Positions 31,687-42,276 are shown, counted from the first letter of the stretch. The stretch: DNA of 64,000 nt from Bemisia tabaci (GCF_918797505.1 NC_092802.1:12543480-12607479); one strand, 5' to 3'. Program-made: numbers and translations. The notes: generated by a model not told the origin, from the letters alone.

Positions 31687-31918
31687 CACTGGAAAAAAAA
31701 GTCTCGTGAATCTGAAGTCCAGACTCTTTAAAAACATTGACAAGAAAGAATACTCTTGATTCAATCGGACTTTCCGCTTGAATCAAAAAGAAATCCGGCT
31801 AAATCAACAGGCTCGGCTCCTCGATTCAAGAAAAAATCGAATTGAATCAAGAGTATTTTTTCTTGCCAACGTCATATAGAGTCTGGATTCCAGATCCAAG
31901 CTAATTTTATTTCCAGTG
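31687..31918. mobile_element. CACTGG-family MITE, diverged subfamily
   Basis: CACTGG...CCAGTG, but the inner blocks differ: GTGAATCTGAAGTCCAGACTC at the left is read as CTGGATTCCAGATCC at the right, and the centre has AAGAAATCCGGC instead of AAGCTTAAATC. Confidence 0.85.
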
Positions 31919-32039
31919 AATGATTGTATTCTGATTTTTTTCAGCTCGAAGCACGAAAGAGGGAAACACTTCCTCTCGATCTCCAAGAGCAAAAACAATA
32001 TTCAAAAATTCCGAACTTGAAAATTTGGCATCGACGTTG

Positions 32040-32870
32040 GTCGTAACTTCTTCGACTGCAATTTCCCAAGTGGCGACCTTGAGACGCTCCCCACTCGCGA
32101 AACACGTCTCCCGGCGTTGCCAAATCCCACATAAATTCCGCCTAATCCACACCGCATCATACACGAAACGCGTCCAATTTCGCACCACCGACACCGCCTA
32201 GCCGTCGCGGCCAGGCGGGGGAACCTCCATTTTTAGCCGTCTCAGACACGTAAAATCGGCAACGCCGCACCGTAATGACGTCACAAGCTATTAAAAAATC
32301 CAACGCACGACATATAAATCCATCGGGCGACTCATCGGGCGATGAATCGTTGAGCTGGGCGGGCAAAAAAGCGACCGCGGAAGTGTCGGCTCGGCAACAC
32401 CGGGCACCGAAGTCAAGGTCACGCCGCCAAGTTCTCAAAACCTAAAAGCGCGAGCAAGGCAGTCAGAGTCGGGAAGCTCGCGCAAATCCTTCTCGGAAAT
32501 CGTCCCCCTCGAAATCCCCCCCAAATCCGCGGTTTTCGGTCCGGAGTGCGCGTGGTGAACTTGGAACGGGCGGAACAGCGGCGCGCGGACCCGGGAATTG
32601 GGTCGCCATATTGGGCCCGACGGAGATGAGCACTTGTTAATGTAGGTTAGTGTTCGCGGCTTCGGATGTTTGGAGTGCGGTTTTTTCGGCCACTGGTTCA
32701 AGTTCAACTACTCGTGTCGGGCCGAAATGGCGCAGTTCCGACGCCAGGCTCCGCGGGATTCTCGCGGATTCCCTCGGGAAAATTGTGCAAATTTGTGGTG
32801 GACGTGCGAGCTGGGATTGGTTGATTTTAGTTATATTTTCTGTATGTTGGAGTTTATGGCCAACGTGCGT
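32040..32870. promoter_or_regulatory. GC-rich island within HR3 intron 1 with CRE
   Basis: An 800-bp GC/CpG-rich block containing TGACGTCA at 32276-32283 and CTGGTTCAAGTTCA at 32693-32706. Its composition is unlike the AT-rich intron around it. It could be an alternative HR3 promoter, the promoter of an unrecognised transcript, or an old repeat. Frames are open on both strands but no protein is recognised. Confidence 0.35.
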
Positions 32871-32933
32871 TAAAAATTCAGCATATAGCTGAAAATCTCG
32901 ATACAGAGGAAAAAAAGCTCATACGAGCACAAT

Positions 32934-33673
32934 TGGATCAGTGAGAACGAAAACACACCAACTCCGTAACTCGAAAATGCTCAATTTTCATTAAAGGCAG
33001 TCAATTGAATCAGTGAGAACAAAAACACACCAATTCCATAGCTCGAAAATGCTCAATTTTCATTAAAGGCAGTCAATTGAATCAGTGAGAACGAAAACAC
33101 ACCAACTCCATAACTCGAAAATGCTCAATTTTCATTAAAGGCAGTCAATTGAATCGGTGAGAACGAAAACACACCAACCCCATAACTCGAAAATGCTCAA
33201 TTTTCATTAAAGGCAGTCAATTGAATCAGTGACAACGAAAACACACCAAGACCAACTCGGTAACTCGAAAATGCTCAATTTCCACTAAAGACAGTTAATT
33301 CACTCAAAGGTCATTGTAGTTAGAGCATCTGTTCCAACTTGGACCTTTAAAGTGTCCATAAGTGCTTGTCTGTTGGCAGCAAAAATATTTTTCTTAAACT
33401 AACTTCTTCACATACTATGCAGTTTTGTGCGTGTCCTGATTATTTTCATTTGTTCAAGTTGGTGTGTTTTCGTTCTCACTGATTCAATTTTCATTAAGGT
33501 CATTGAGTTAGCGCATCTGTTCTAGCTTTTACCTTTGAAGTGCCCTTAAGTGCTTGTCCTTCGGCACCAAAAACATTTTTCTAAGGCTAACTTTTTCACC
33601 CACTGTGCAGTTTTGTGTGTGTCTTGATTTTCATTTCTTTGAGTTGGTGTGTTTTCGTTCCCACTGATTCAAT
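32934..33673. mobile_element. MITE-like element with amplified terminal repeat
   Basis: Outer ends TTGGATCAGTGAGAACGAAA...CACACCAACTC (32934-32965) and GAGTTGGTGTG...TTTTCGTTCCCACTGATTCAA (about 33642-33673) are inverted. The interior repeats AAGTGC(C)CTTAAGTGCTTGTC and CACTGTGCAGTTTTGTGTG-like blocks. The left end is amplified into a 72-bp array. A solo copy lies at 8740-8885. Confidence 0.75.
32938..33303 (+). repeat. 72-bp tandem array, five units
   Basis: Units begin TCAGTGAGAACGAAAACACA at 32938, 33010, 33082, 33154 and 33226, exactly 72 bp apart. Each contains AACTCGAAAATGCTCAATTT and CATTAAAGGCAGTCAATTGA. The last unit diverges and passes into unique element sequence. Confidence 0.95.
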
Positions 33674-33769
33674 CTTCCCTCAAAGAGATATATGCTGTTA
33701 AAAAACTGCAACATACTGTCTTGCGATCCGTGCGTCCACCGCAATCAGTTTGTGTTAAATTTTCTGGCT

Positions 33770-34385
33770 AAGCTGGGCGATTTGTTCGAAATTGGAAGTA
33801 TTTAAAGCGATCTCGCAACTTCCCTCAAAATATGTAAAATTTTATGAAAAATTATCCCAGATAACATCTAAATTTAAAATTGTATGGAGATTATAGTGAA
33901 ATGCGTGCTGGAAATAGTTCAGATAGGATTCATTCATTTTAAATAAGTATTTAAAGCGAACTCGCGACTTTCCTCAAAATATGTAAAATTTTGTACAACA
34001 TTATCCCTGCTAACATCTAAACTTGAAATTGTATGGAGATTATGGTGAAAGTACGTGCTAGAAATAGTTCATTCAGTTGAGTTTTTGCATTTCCCGGCGT
34101 AAGTAGGCAATTTATTCTAAACTGGAAGCATTGCAAGTGAACTTGCGACTTTCCTTACAATATCTCAAATTCCTTCAAAAATCATCCCATGCTAACATTC
34201 AATCTTAAAATTTTATGGAGATAATGGTGAAAATGTGCGCTGGAAAAAGTTGGATTCGCTGGATTCAGTTGAGTTTTTACATACTCCGGCGTAAGTAGGC
34301 AATTTACTCTAAATTGGAGGCATTTAAAGCGAAATTGCGCCCTTCCTTACCATTTTGTACAAAAATTATCCCTGATAACATAGTG
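33770..34385 (+). repeat. Degenerate tandem array of ~150-190-bp units
   Basis: Four units recur with the same block order: AAGTAGGCAATTTATTCTAA, ATTTAAAGCGAACTCGCGAC, CTTTCCTCAAAATATGTAAA, TTATCCCTGCTAACATCTAA, TGTATGGAGATTATGGTGAA. Starts are near 33770, 33945, 34100 and 34287; the second and fourth are incomplete. Confidence 0.85.
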
Positions 34386-34686
34386 TGATCATACTGGCTA
34401 ACATCCGTGATTAACAAAAATTTAATAATATTTTAGCGGTTAAAATGCTCCTTGTTGGAGAGTGTTACGTGATATTTCTTTCGATCTCGGGAAATATGTT
34501 GTGAAGTGATTCTATGTGAAGAATTTGTGATTTAGTTGCAGATTTTCTACAGATCATTTGCTAGTATTTAAAGGGGTAAGTTGAATAGATATTTTACACT
34601 TAAATGGAATTGGTAACCTGTAAGTAAAGTTCATTTGCTCCTTTATATGAATGGTTCCCTGCTGCCACTTCAACATTATATAAACT

Positions 34687-34820
34687 GGATCTTTTGCAAT
34701 AAGGAACTACTATTTCTGGCTCATTTTAGAAAAAACATGTATGGCATCGGTTTCCCTATGCAGTAAGGTTCTTTTGCAGAAGAGCCAGAGATAGTAGTTC
34801 CTTATTGCAAAATATAATCT
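34687..34820. mobile_element. GGATCT hairpin MITE with 4-bp TSD AACT
   Basis: GGATCTTTTGCAATAAGGAA and CTACTATTTCTGGCTC at the left fold on GAGCCAGAGATAGTAG and TTCCTTATTGCAAAATATAA at the right. AACT flanks both sides (34683-34686 and 34821-34824). CCCTATGCA is in the loop. Confidence 0.88.
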
Positions 34821-34824
34821 AACT

Positions 34825-35288
34825 GTGCCGTAAGTTTTGTTAATCATATGACATTTTAAGAAAAAAAGAACTCCGTAAACTATGGTGCAATATTTAAAAG
34901 ATTGCATTCTTTCCATTTTTCTGTAGAAAAACCTGCTCAGCAATATATTTCAGGAAATCCAGCTCGAAATATAGCAAAACTTCACGAAAAATTTGAGCAA
35001 TATTCAATTAGAACTTTCATTGAAAAATAAAAGCTTAATTCAATTCAATCTAGTTCGTTCCCTTTACTCATGGCTATTGATCGGCTCTAATTCCACACAT
35101 GTAAAGCAAGTGAGCAAAAATGACCACAAATCGCTGCTAAAATTGATTCTTGCTTTCAAAGACGCTTGTACAGCTCAATGTGTCTTTGTATTTTTTTAAA
35201 CTTCTGTGATGGTAGATCACAAAATTTCCAGGAAAGTGTAGGCCGAAACTGAGTTGGGGCAGGGAGGTTGCTTCCCATTGGTCAGACG
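34825..35288. other. Unassigned sequence
   Basis: No gene or repeat family recognised. Confidence 0.4.
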
Positions 35289-35350
35289 TGACGTCAAACC
35301 GAATCGAACGGCGGGAACGAAGCTTTAGCGGATTTTCTGGTTCAAGTTCA
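35289..35350. promoter_or_regulatory. CRE plus GGTTCAAGTTCA motif pair
   Basis: TGACGTCA at 35289-35296 and CTGGTTCAAGTTCA at 35337-35350 in GC-rich sequence. A second CRE-like site (TGACGTCGTCA) lies at about 35473. The same pair recurs at 36697/36760. The regulatory role is inferred. Confidence 0.35.
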
Positions 35351-35550
35351 AGTTTATCTTGCGCGCGCATTCAAGCCGGGCACCGCGCCTCAAGTGTGCT
35401 TCACGAATAAAGTGCGTGACATTGAAACGGATATCACAATAGGCATCTCCCGCGATTGCAGCGAGAGTTCATGACGTCGTCATCGCTTCGCCCAAAAGAA
35501 GTCGGTGATGCCGCCGACCAGTTTTCTTGCGACAAATTTTCTCTTCACAG

Positions 35551-35856
35551 CAGTGTTCGAAACTCACAGGTGCCAACACGCCAAAGAGATCGGCCGTGGC
35601 GCCAAAAAAATGAGGATTCTGCGCCAATTTGGCCCCGAAAAATTGCCCCCCTCCCCTTGAAAAAAGTTAAATTCTTCTGTCGAGCGATTTTTTAAATTTC
35701 GACGCACGACACCGGATTCTAACTTTTCACTAAATACGCCGTGATTAATAGGCAAAAAGTCAATTTGGCTCCTAAAAAAATCTTCAATAGCCCCTAAAAA
35801 TCGAGCTTGATGGGGCCACACGGCTTCTGAAACTCAAAAGTTACTTTCGAACACTG
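35551..35856. mobile_element. hAT-type MITE, 306 bp, 8-bp TSD CTTCACAG
   Basis: CAGTGTTCGAAACTCACAGG at the left and CTTTCGAACACTG at the right. CTTCACAG is duplicated perfectly at 35543-35550 and 35857-35864. The inner arms (GCGCCAATTTGGCCCC / CAATTTGGCTCC) are partly direct rather than inverted. Confidence 0.93.
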
Positions 35857-35933
35857 CTTCACAGTGAGATCCCACGAACAAATAAAATTATTGGCTTTTG
35901 GAAACCTTTAGGGTGGCATAGCAGGACTATGGG

Positions 35934-36009
35934 ACCGCGTTTAACAGAAAATAACCAAGACAAATCAGCTATTACCGAATTTAAATGGGAAATGAAATTT
36001 TTTACGCGT
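35934..36009. mobile_element. Left half of a GGACCG-family MITE
   Basis: GGACCGCGTTTAACAGAAAA and AATCAGCTATTACCGAATTT, then the sequence runs directly into the long hairpin element at 36010. The right half is missing, so the second element probably replaced or truncated it. Confidence 0.75.
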
Positions 36010-36510
36010 AATTAAGATGCTGCACGTGTGAGGAATTTGCGATTTGACTGTTAGTTCTTATGTAACAGTTCGCGAGAAACACGATGGTGCTACTGGTTTT
36101 CTCTAAAATTAACTTCCAAGCTCAAAAAAAGCTCTTAAGTTGAGGGCAAAATGGAGGGGATATCCTACGTTATCCTGAAAGTCCACCTCTACATCAAAAC
36201 AAACTCTCCATGCAAAGATAGGGAGCAAATACATTGACAGGGCTGCCACTTTATTTGGGAACTCCAAAACTGAAAACACTGCAACACTGCTAATGTATTT
36301 GCTCCCTATGTTTGCATGGAGACTTTGTCTTGATGTAAAGGTGGACTCTCAGGATGACGTGGGATATCCCCTCCATTTTGGCCTGAGCTTTTTTTGAGCT
36401 TGGGAGTTGATTTCAGAGAAAACCAGTGGCACCATCGTGTTTCTCGCGAACTTTTGCATGAGAATCAATGGTCAAATCGCAAATTCCTCGCACATGCAAC
36501 ATCTCCATTT
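36010..36510. mobile_element. Long AATGGAGATG hairpin element, copy 2
   Basis: Arms GATGCTGCACGTGTGAGGAA and CTCGCACATGCAACATC; CTCCATGCAAAGATAGGGAG and CTCCCTATGTTTGCATGGAG around a loop with GGGCTGCCACTTTATTTGG. The left terminus is worn. Confidence 0.9.
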
Positions 36511-36696
36511 TCCCGGGCAGGTACAGCTGGAGGAAGAAAATTCATTTATACAAATATCATTTCCTTTCGGATGCCTCGATCGACAGATCACAAGAGAGGA
36601 AAAATTGAACGAGGGAACCTAGTTCTTACGTCAAAGGTAACCGGTGAGCAAATCATCGACTCCGGACGAGGACTCGTTGAGTTTCCGCGGACAGCG

Positions 36697-36773
36697 TGAC
36701 GTCACACGTCACACTGCGCGAGTGTCGGGCCGCGGTTTTGCCGATAGTTTTCTCGTTCACTGGTTCAAGTTCA
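36697..36773. promoter_or_regulatory. CRE plus GGTTCAAGTTCA motif pair
   Basis: TGACGTCA at 36697-36704, followed at once by ACGTCAC, GC-rich GTGTCGGGCCGCGG, then CTGGTTCAAGTTCA at 36760-36773. GTGTCGGGCCG also occurs beside the similar motif at 32713. Confidence 0.35.
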
Positions 36774-37049
36774 CCGGGACTGGGTCAAGAGAATGAAATT
36801 CAACACGCCCATTACTATGACAAACCAGCTGGGCCGGTCGCAAATCCGAGAAGAAATATTTCCTCGTTGCTCTGTGGCAAACGTGGGCTCCTTACAGCGA
36901 TCAAGATGGAAAAACATTTTTCAAAGATTCTTTGAAAAAAAACAACGATTCAAATGTTCGTTTTAGGGAAAGCCTTTTCGGCTATCTCTGAGTAAGATTG
37001 GGACTCCTCAAGAAATTCTTGTAAAGAATGTCTTCACAAGAAACAAATT

Positions 37050-37344
37050 GGACCGCATTTTGCAATTAGGAACTATAATTTCTGTTTCAGTTTGGAGACA
37101 ACGTATGTACCATAAGATTCTCTATGCCCATGAGTATTTTCAGAGATGAACCAGTAATTTTATTTCCAAATTGCAAAACATAGTCAAATTATCATTTAAA
37201 TTTTTTTTAAAATTTTTGCAAACACTTAATTTTGCAGATAGGAACTATAAAATCTGGCTGATGCGTTAAACACTTATGTGCATAGGGAGACTAATGATAA
37301 CATACGTTGTTTCTAAACTAGTTCCTAACTGCAAAATGCAGTCC
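37050..37344. mobile_element. GGACTGCATTTTGC-type MITE, double hairpin
   Basis: GGACCGCATTTTGCAATTAG at the left, ACTGCAAAATGCAGTCC at the right, and two internal half-ends (CAAATTGCAAAACATAGTC at about 37170 and TTTTGCAGATAGGAACTA at about 37234). It looks like two copies back to back or one nested in the other. Confidence 0.75.
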
Positions 37345-38217
37345 AGTTGAAAGTACAGTAAAATATCAGCTACACTTGATATTTTCAGAGGTTTTTCAAG
37401 CCATTTTTTGCATATATTTTAGATCTCGTAAATTCTACTTAAAAATACCCCCAAAAAGTTTTCCTAAAACAAACATTTTAACAGTTTTTTTTAAAGAGTT
37501 GTCTTATAAAATTTTATGAGTTTTTTAATAATTTTGCTATTTCTCCTCGTTGAAGGCTCCGATCTTGTTATGTCCGCTTTGATTGAATAAAAAAAGAATA
37601 AAATAACTGGGCACTTTTTGATAGGGCGCGTCCCGTTAGAAATTTCATAGACACCAGCTTTGGCATTATTCACATTTGCGTTGCTCAGAATTTATTGTTT
37701 CTTCCCGGCGCTGGTAAACGCGAATACAAATCATGGAAGTTTCTAGCGTCTACGAGATGGCGATTTGAATGTTAGAATGACAATTGCAAATTCTTAACCT
37801 TGAAATCATAAGATACGAAGTACCCGTGATAAACCATTCTCATTAATTTCTAGTCAAAGATTTCAAAAAAAGCTTGTTGGAGCTGAAAATAACAGTCAAT
37901 TGCATGTAGCCTTGCACCAATCTACCTGCGAGGTTTAAAAACCTCGGTTAAAACAGTGCTGGCGCGTATTGAAAGGCTGATACCCAAGATTTAGTTTAAC
38001 TCCATTAAAGCAACAATCATAACCTCTGCGATTTGTAAAATTTATTTCAACCCGAAACTACGAAAATCGTTCCGCAAAGTTAAAAAATGGCGTGTTAGTT
38101 GAAACTCTAGGGAAAGAAGGAAATAAAAGGGGAGGGGGGATAGGAGGAACCAGAGAAGGAAAGCATTGCACATGGTGCTAAAACTCACCATAATTTTTTC
38201 TCTTTAATACGGCACAC
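37345..38217. other. Unassigned sequence
   Basis: No supported gene or repeat family recognised. Confidence 0.4.
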
Positions 38218-38494
38218 ACTGGAAAAAATTTTCTGAAAGATATTATTAAGACTTAAAGCGTCGTTTCTTGTAGACAAAATTTGGTTTTTTTCAAAATTAA
38301 ATCTGTGTGGATTCGACTCAACATCAGATTTTTTTAAGTTAAAAAAGCGTCATTTTGCTATCGTTAAGTTTCAGTACCTAAAAAAATAACGATGGCGAAA
38401 CAGCGTTTTTAACTAAAAAAAACCAAATTTTGTCGACAAGAAACGACGCTTCTAGTCAAAAGAATATCTCAAGAAAACTTGTTTCCAATGCAGG
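38218..38494. mobile_element. Palindromic MITE (AAGCGTCGTTTCTTGT family)
   Basis: CACTGGAAAAAATTTTCTGA and AAGCGTCGTTTCTTGTAGAC at the left fold on GTCGACAAGAAACGACGCTT and AAAACTTGTTTCCAATGC at the right, with AAAAAGCGTCATTTTGCTAT / AACGATGGCGAAACAGCG inside. It shares only CACTGGAAAAAA with the main CACTGG family. Confidence 0.82.
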
Positions 38495-39355
38495 TATATA
38501 CTGCACACTCAAGAAGTGAAGAGTATTGTTAATTTCTAATACAGGCTGGAATCAAAGTAATAAACCATCTCAACAACTTATGTGATAACAAAACATATCG
38601 CAACCTCATGAGAAAAATTCACAGCAACAACGTTCATAATCGCACACTAACAATCATGCCCAGTCTGACGATGTTTGAGTTGTAAACTTGTAATATTACA
38701 AGGACATGCTGGCAATATTAACTAATACTGATAAGTCAAGAAAAACCTACTATTCTACATAAGTTTCTCATTTCTGTTATGCGTTTTCGCCGCAATGGGG
38801 CAGCAAAGATGTCCCCGAGTTTTTTAAAGAGAGAGGAAGGAATTAAAGAGAGAGAAAAAGGAGAGGAGAGAAATTCGTCGATAATAGCCAAATGGGGTTT
38901 GACATCTGACCCTCCGTTTCTGATACCGATCGCCAAATAGGTTAATTAAGTTTGAATAGACTCTTCTTTGACTGTTGCCAAATTTTTTAGTTCTATCCTT
39001 CATCTTGGACAACTTTAAATGCCAACTAAATCCGTTGTAATACCTAGCTACAATTCAAAATTGTTCATTATTTTGAACATTTTAAATCCTGTATTCTCAT
39101 TCATCGACTTCAAAATTCCTCGTCAGACACAGCAGAGATACTTCTAGACATTTGATCATCAGAATGGAAATTAAAGCGCTTTGTTTTTTGATTGCTTTAG
39201 ATTCCCTACATTCTCAGAAGTTAGGCACATCAAGTTTTCCGCAGCTTTATAAATCCAGTTTTTTATGAAAAATCTTTGCATCTGTTTTTAAATCCAATCT
39301 TTTGCAATTCTTCTTGCAATCTCCTCCTCCGTTTTATGTTCAGACTGAAATAGGC
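38495..39355. other. Unassigned sequence
   Basis: No supported gene or repeat family recognised. Confidence 0.4.
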
Positions 39356-39491
39356 CACTGCATTTTGCGATTACAAACCACAACTCCTGGCTCGTTTTAA
39401 AAACAGCATACATGCGGTAAGGTCCCCTATGCAAGAATGTGCTTTTATAGCTGAACCTGAAATTGGAGCTCCTAATTGCAAGATGTGGTTC
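39356..39491. mobile_element. GGACTGCATTTTGC-type MITE, diverged
   Basis: CCACTGCATTTTGCGATTAC and AACTCCTGGCTCG at the left; GAACCTGAAATTGGAGCTCC and AATTGCAAGATGTGG at the right, with CCCCTATGCA in between. Confidence 0.7.
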
Positions 39492-39813
39492 ATTTTCTAT
39501 GAACGTGGTGATATACCACTTTAAACATTACATGCAATGCTGACCTCATTAACATTAACAATCTACGGCGTTGTGCTCATCATAATTTATGATAATTGTT
39601 GATTTTAGAGAGTGCAATTGAAGGAAGAGCCCATGTTTGTTTCCAATGACTCGGCAGAGAGTTTCAATAAAATGGATTACCTGAATCCAAAAAATTTACT
39701 CCTCGCCTATTTTATACATTTTGGTACACAAAATATTTGACAAAACTACGAAGAAAATACTTAACGATCCATTAGAAGCCTCAACACTACCACCGATATT
39801 TTACACGATAATA

Positions 39814-39814
<1 letters not shown>

Positions 39815-39854
<40 letters not shown>
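39815..39854. repeat. Poly(A) tract
   Basis: An uninterrupted run of about 40 A. No flanking duplication recognised, so no retro-insertion is claimed. Confidence 0.85.
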
Positions 39855-39855
<1 letters not shown>

Positions 39856-40202
39856 AGGTGCATACCTATAACTTGCGAATAACACTTACAACATTGCACA
39901 AAACGAATTTATTAGCATTCGAGCATAAATTGCAATGAGTGGGTCAATTTTGAAGACAGTTCCTGGTCAGCTTTTTGTTTCGAGGGAACGATTTTTCTGG
40001 AACGTTATCTGAATATTGTTATGAGCAGGACAGTGCGGATCGTTGACCATTTGAATTTAAATTCCAAATTTTCCTCCACAAAAAGGCGTATCTCCATTTT
40101 GAGATAAGCCCCACCGTGCTTGCATCTACACAATTTCCACGGTTTCAGTGGAGGTGAAGTTAAGTCTTTTCCAGAGCCGGCCGACCGAATGCGATGTCAA
40201 TT

Positions 40203-40454
40203 CTGCCGTGCTAAGGAAGAAGGCTGTATGAACATTCGAGAGTTGCCAAATTTCCCCGAATGAAGCATGTAATTTTGAGAAAAGTTATGCGCAGTTTTCT
40301 TTGGAATTTTCAGATACTGTAGATTTAATTGCGATCAAAATTGCCTGAAAAATTGGAGGGAAAATATTCAGAATTTTTCCGGTAAATTATTTGTTTAATG
40401 AAAAAATATGTCAGCGCCTGAATGCTCATACGGCGTTCTTCCTTAGCACGGCAG
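40203..40454. mobile_element. CTGCCG-family MITE, intact reference copy, TSD AATT
   Basis: CTGCCGTGCTAAGGAAGAAG and GTTGCCAAATTTCC at the left; GAATGCTCATACGGCG and TCTTCCTTAGCACGGCAG at the right. AATT flanks both sides (40199-40202, 40455-40458). It serves as the empty-site reference for the nested copies. Confidence 0.92.
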
Positions 40455-40524
40455 AATTGGAACAGACAGTAACGTTAACTCCGTTGTGTCATTACATTGT
40501 GTCAGACTTTAAGATTGTCTCCTG

Positions 40525-40755
40525 CACTGGAAAAAAAAGTCGCTTGGATCTAGAGAGTTCAGACTCTTGAAAACATTGACCAGGAAAATGCTCTTGATTC
40601 AATCGGATTTTTGCCTAAATCGTGAGCCAAGGCTCTTATTATAAGCGGATTTACTTTTGATTCAATCAAAACTCCGATTGAATCAAGGGTACTTTTTCTT
40701 GTCAATGTTTTCAAGAGTTTGGACTCTAGATCCAAGCGACTTTTTTTTTCCAGTG
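40525..40755. mobile_element. CACTGG-family MITE, diverged subfamily
   Basis: CACTGGAAAAAAAAGTCGCT with GGATCTAGAGAGTTCAGACTC at the left; GTTTGGACTCTAGATCCAAG and CCAGTG at the right. It uses GTCGCTTGG / CCAAGCGAC in place of CACATTGG. Confidence 0.88.
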
Positions 40756-40879
40756 TGCCATTGATTACTGCAGTTAATGTCCTAAATGAACTTTCAATAT
40801 TCGTATGAAAAAAAGAAGAAAAGAAGAAAAACAGAAGAAAAAAAGGAAAAGCAATTACCACCCCCAACGTCATCGGGAG

Positions 40880-40995
40880 CTGGACGACTGCGTCGTTCAA
40901 CAAGACCTGCTTAGGTTCGGTTGGGTCATACCACTATTTCGACTCGTAGGAGCTCGGGTGGTATACCTCGTAAAATTGAAGGCGCATTGAATAAG
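40880..40995 (-). repeat. Fragment sharing CGTAAAATTGAAGG with the retro-insertion at 62964
   Basis: CCTCGTAAAATTGAAGGCGC at about 40966-40985 resembles CCCGTAAAATTGAAGGTGC at about 63421. On the minus strand both read APSILR near a stop codon. This could be a remnant of the same retroelement 3' end, but the shared stretch is short. Confidence 0.3.
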
Positions 40996-41431
40996 TGGCA
41001 CTGCTAAGCGAGGATGTCTACAGTAAGAAAACTCTTATCGACGATTTTGACTAAAGATCACAAGCGAAAAAAATGTTCAGCATGCTGCACGTGTATTTGT
41101 ACAGTTCTATAGAGGAGCTTAGTTATTTTTAGATTAGTACTTCGCAGGTACGACGCACTTAAAACTCTTGGTATTGGAATATTCTCTAAAAGATTTTATG
41201 ATAAGTTTTCTGCAAAATGCGCTTGAGCGAAAGGGCTTTGTAAGGTACGCAACAATGACAAAATGGATTTTTTTCTGGGAATGGTGGCGCGTTTTACTGT
41301 CGAGCGAGGGTAAAAACACATGTGCTGATTTCACATTCATCATTTGATTTAGCAGACTTACACTTGGGCGGCTGATTTTTAGCCCAAGAACTTAACTTTT
41401 AATACCGTTACAATGGTACCTACACAAGTTA

Positions 41432-41644
41432 AAGTTCCTTAGAAACACAAAGACAATTTTTGGTAAAAACACACTCACTTGCGTAAAAAATCGTTTTTAA
41501 AATAACGGGACGCGTTTCGGGACCTTGGCTCCCACCAGGAGTCGCGGCTGATGATGGGAGGTAAGGTCCCGTTATTTTAAAAACGATTTTTTACGCAAGT
41601 GAGTGTGTTTTTACCAAAAATTGTCTTTGTGTTTCCATGAACTT
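41432..41644. mobile_element. Inverted repeat with hammerhead-like cores (Penelope-like?)
   Basis: Arms of about 80 bp: AAACACAAAGACAATTTTTG and CACACTCACTTGCGTAAAAA at the left are inverted at TTTTTACGCAAGTGAGTGTG and CAAAAATTGTCTTTGTGTTT. In the loop, the + strand has CTGATGATGGGAGGTAAGGT and CCCG (from 41548), and the minus strand has GGTGGGAGCCAAGGTCCC followed by GAAACGCG (GAAAC at 41518-41514). Together these resemble two inverted copies of a hammerhead core, each having lost a different box. Confidence 0.5.
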
Positions 41645-42267
41645 AATTCTACATAATTTTAGCTGCGTGCGAAAAAAAGAAAAAATTATATTGAAATGAG
41701 TTTCATTTAAACCCCTTAAAACTTAATTCTATATTTCGAGAGTATGTATGAGCTGAAAATAAGTCTCGTGAACAGAGGCTGTTCGACGTATTATTCAGAC
41801 AGTTCAGTGATAACCGAAAGGTGACGTCAGAAATTTGCATTACGCAGCGGTCTGAACTTTAGAGTATGCTGCATGAAGCAACATATTTGACGCCACTTTC
41901 GTGAACCACCAACTGAACCTGCGTCTAAGAGTATATTTTAATTCCCACTAGTAAAAATAACTACAATGTGCTTTGCCTTAAACATTTTATATCATTTGGG
42001 GCTGCAACAAGTGGTGTGAAAATCTACTTTGGAGCTGTTAATAAAATACGTAACGCTGCGATTGGATCCTTCGACCACTTACCCCAAATACTGCACCGAT
42101 GAGAAGAGTCTGTACACCCTCCGCCCCAAAATAATTAAAAGAAAAAAGAAAAGAAATACGTACGCTCAGTTTGACTCCTCTTTCCTCCAGTTAGCGCTTT
42201 GCGATGAATTTTGGATGAAAAATTAAAGTGTCGCGTTGATTTTTCATCTTAAATTTTGAAAGATGGG
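41645..42267. other. Unassigned sequence
   Basis: One TGACGTCA at 41822-41829. No supported gene. Confidence 0.4.
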
Positions 42268-42276
42268 CGCTTAAGC

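Noticed and set aside
32157..32892. GC-rich frames on both strands near 32.2-32.9 kb as exons
   Set aside because: No protein family is recognised and donor/acceptor pairs in phase with HR3 were not found. Reported only as a possible regulatory island.
35337..35350. tRNA-type B box (GGTTCAAGTTC) as evidence for a tRNA gene or SINE
   Set aside because: The B-box consensus GGTTCRANNCC is not satisfied at its 3' end, no A box lies at the proper distance, and no tRNA fold is apparent.
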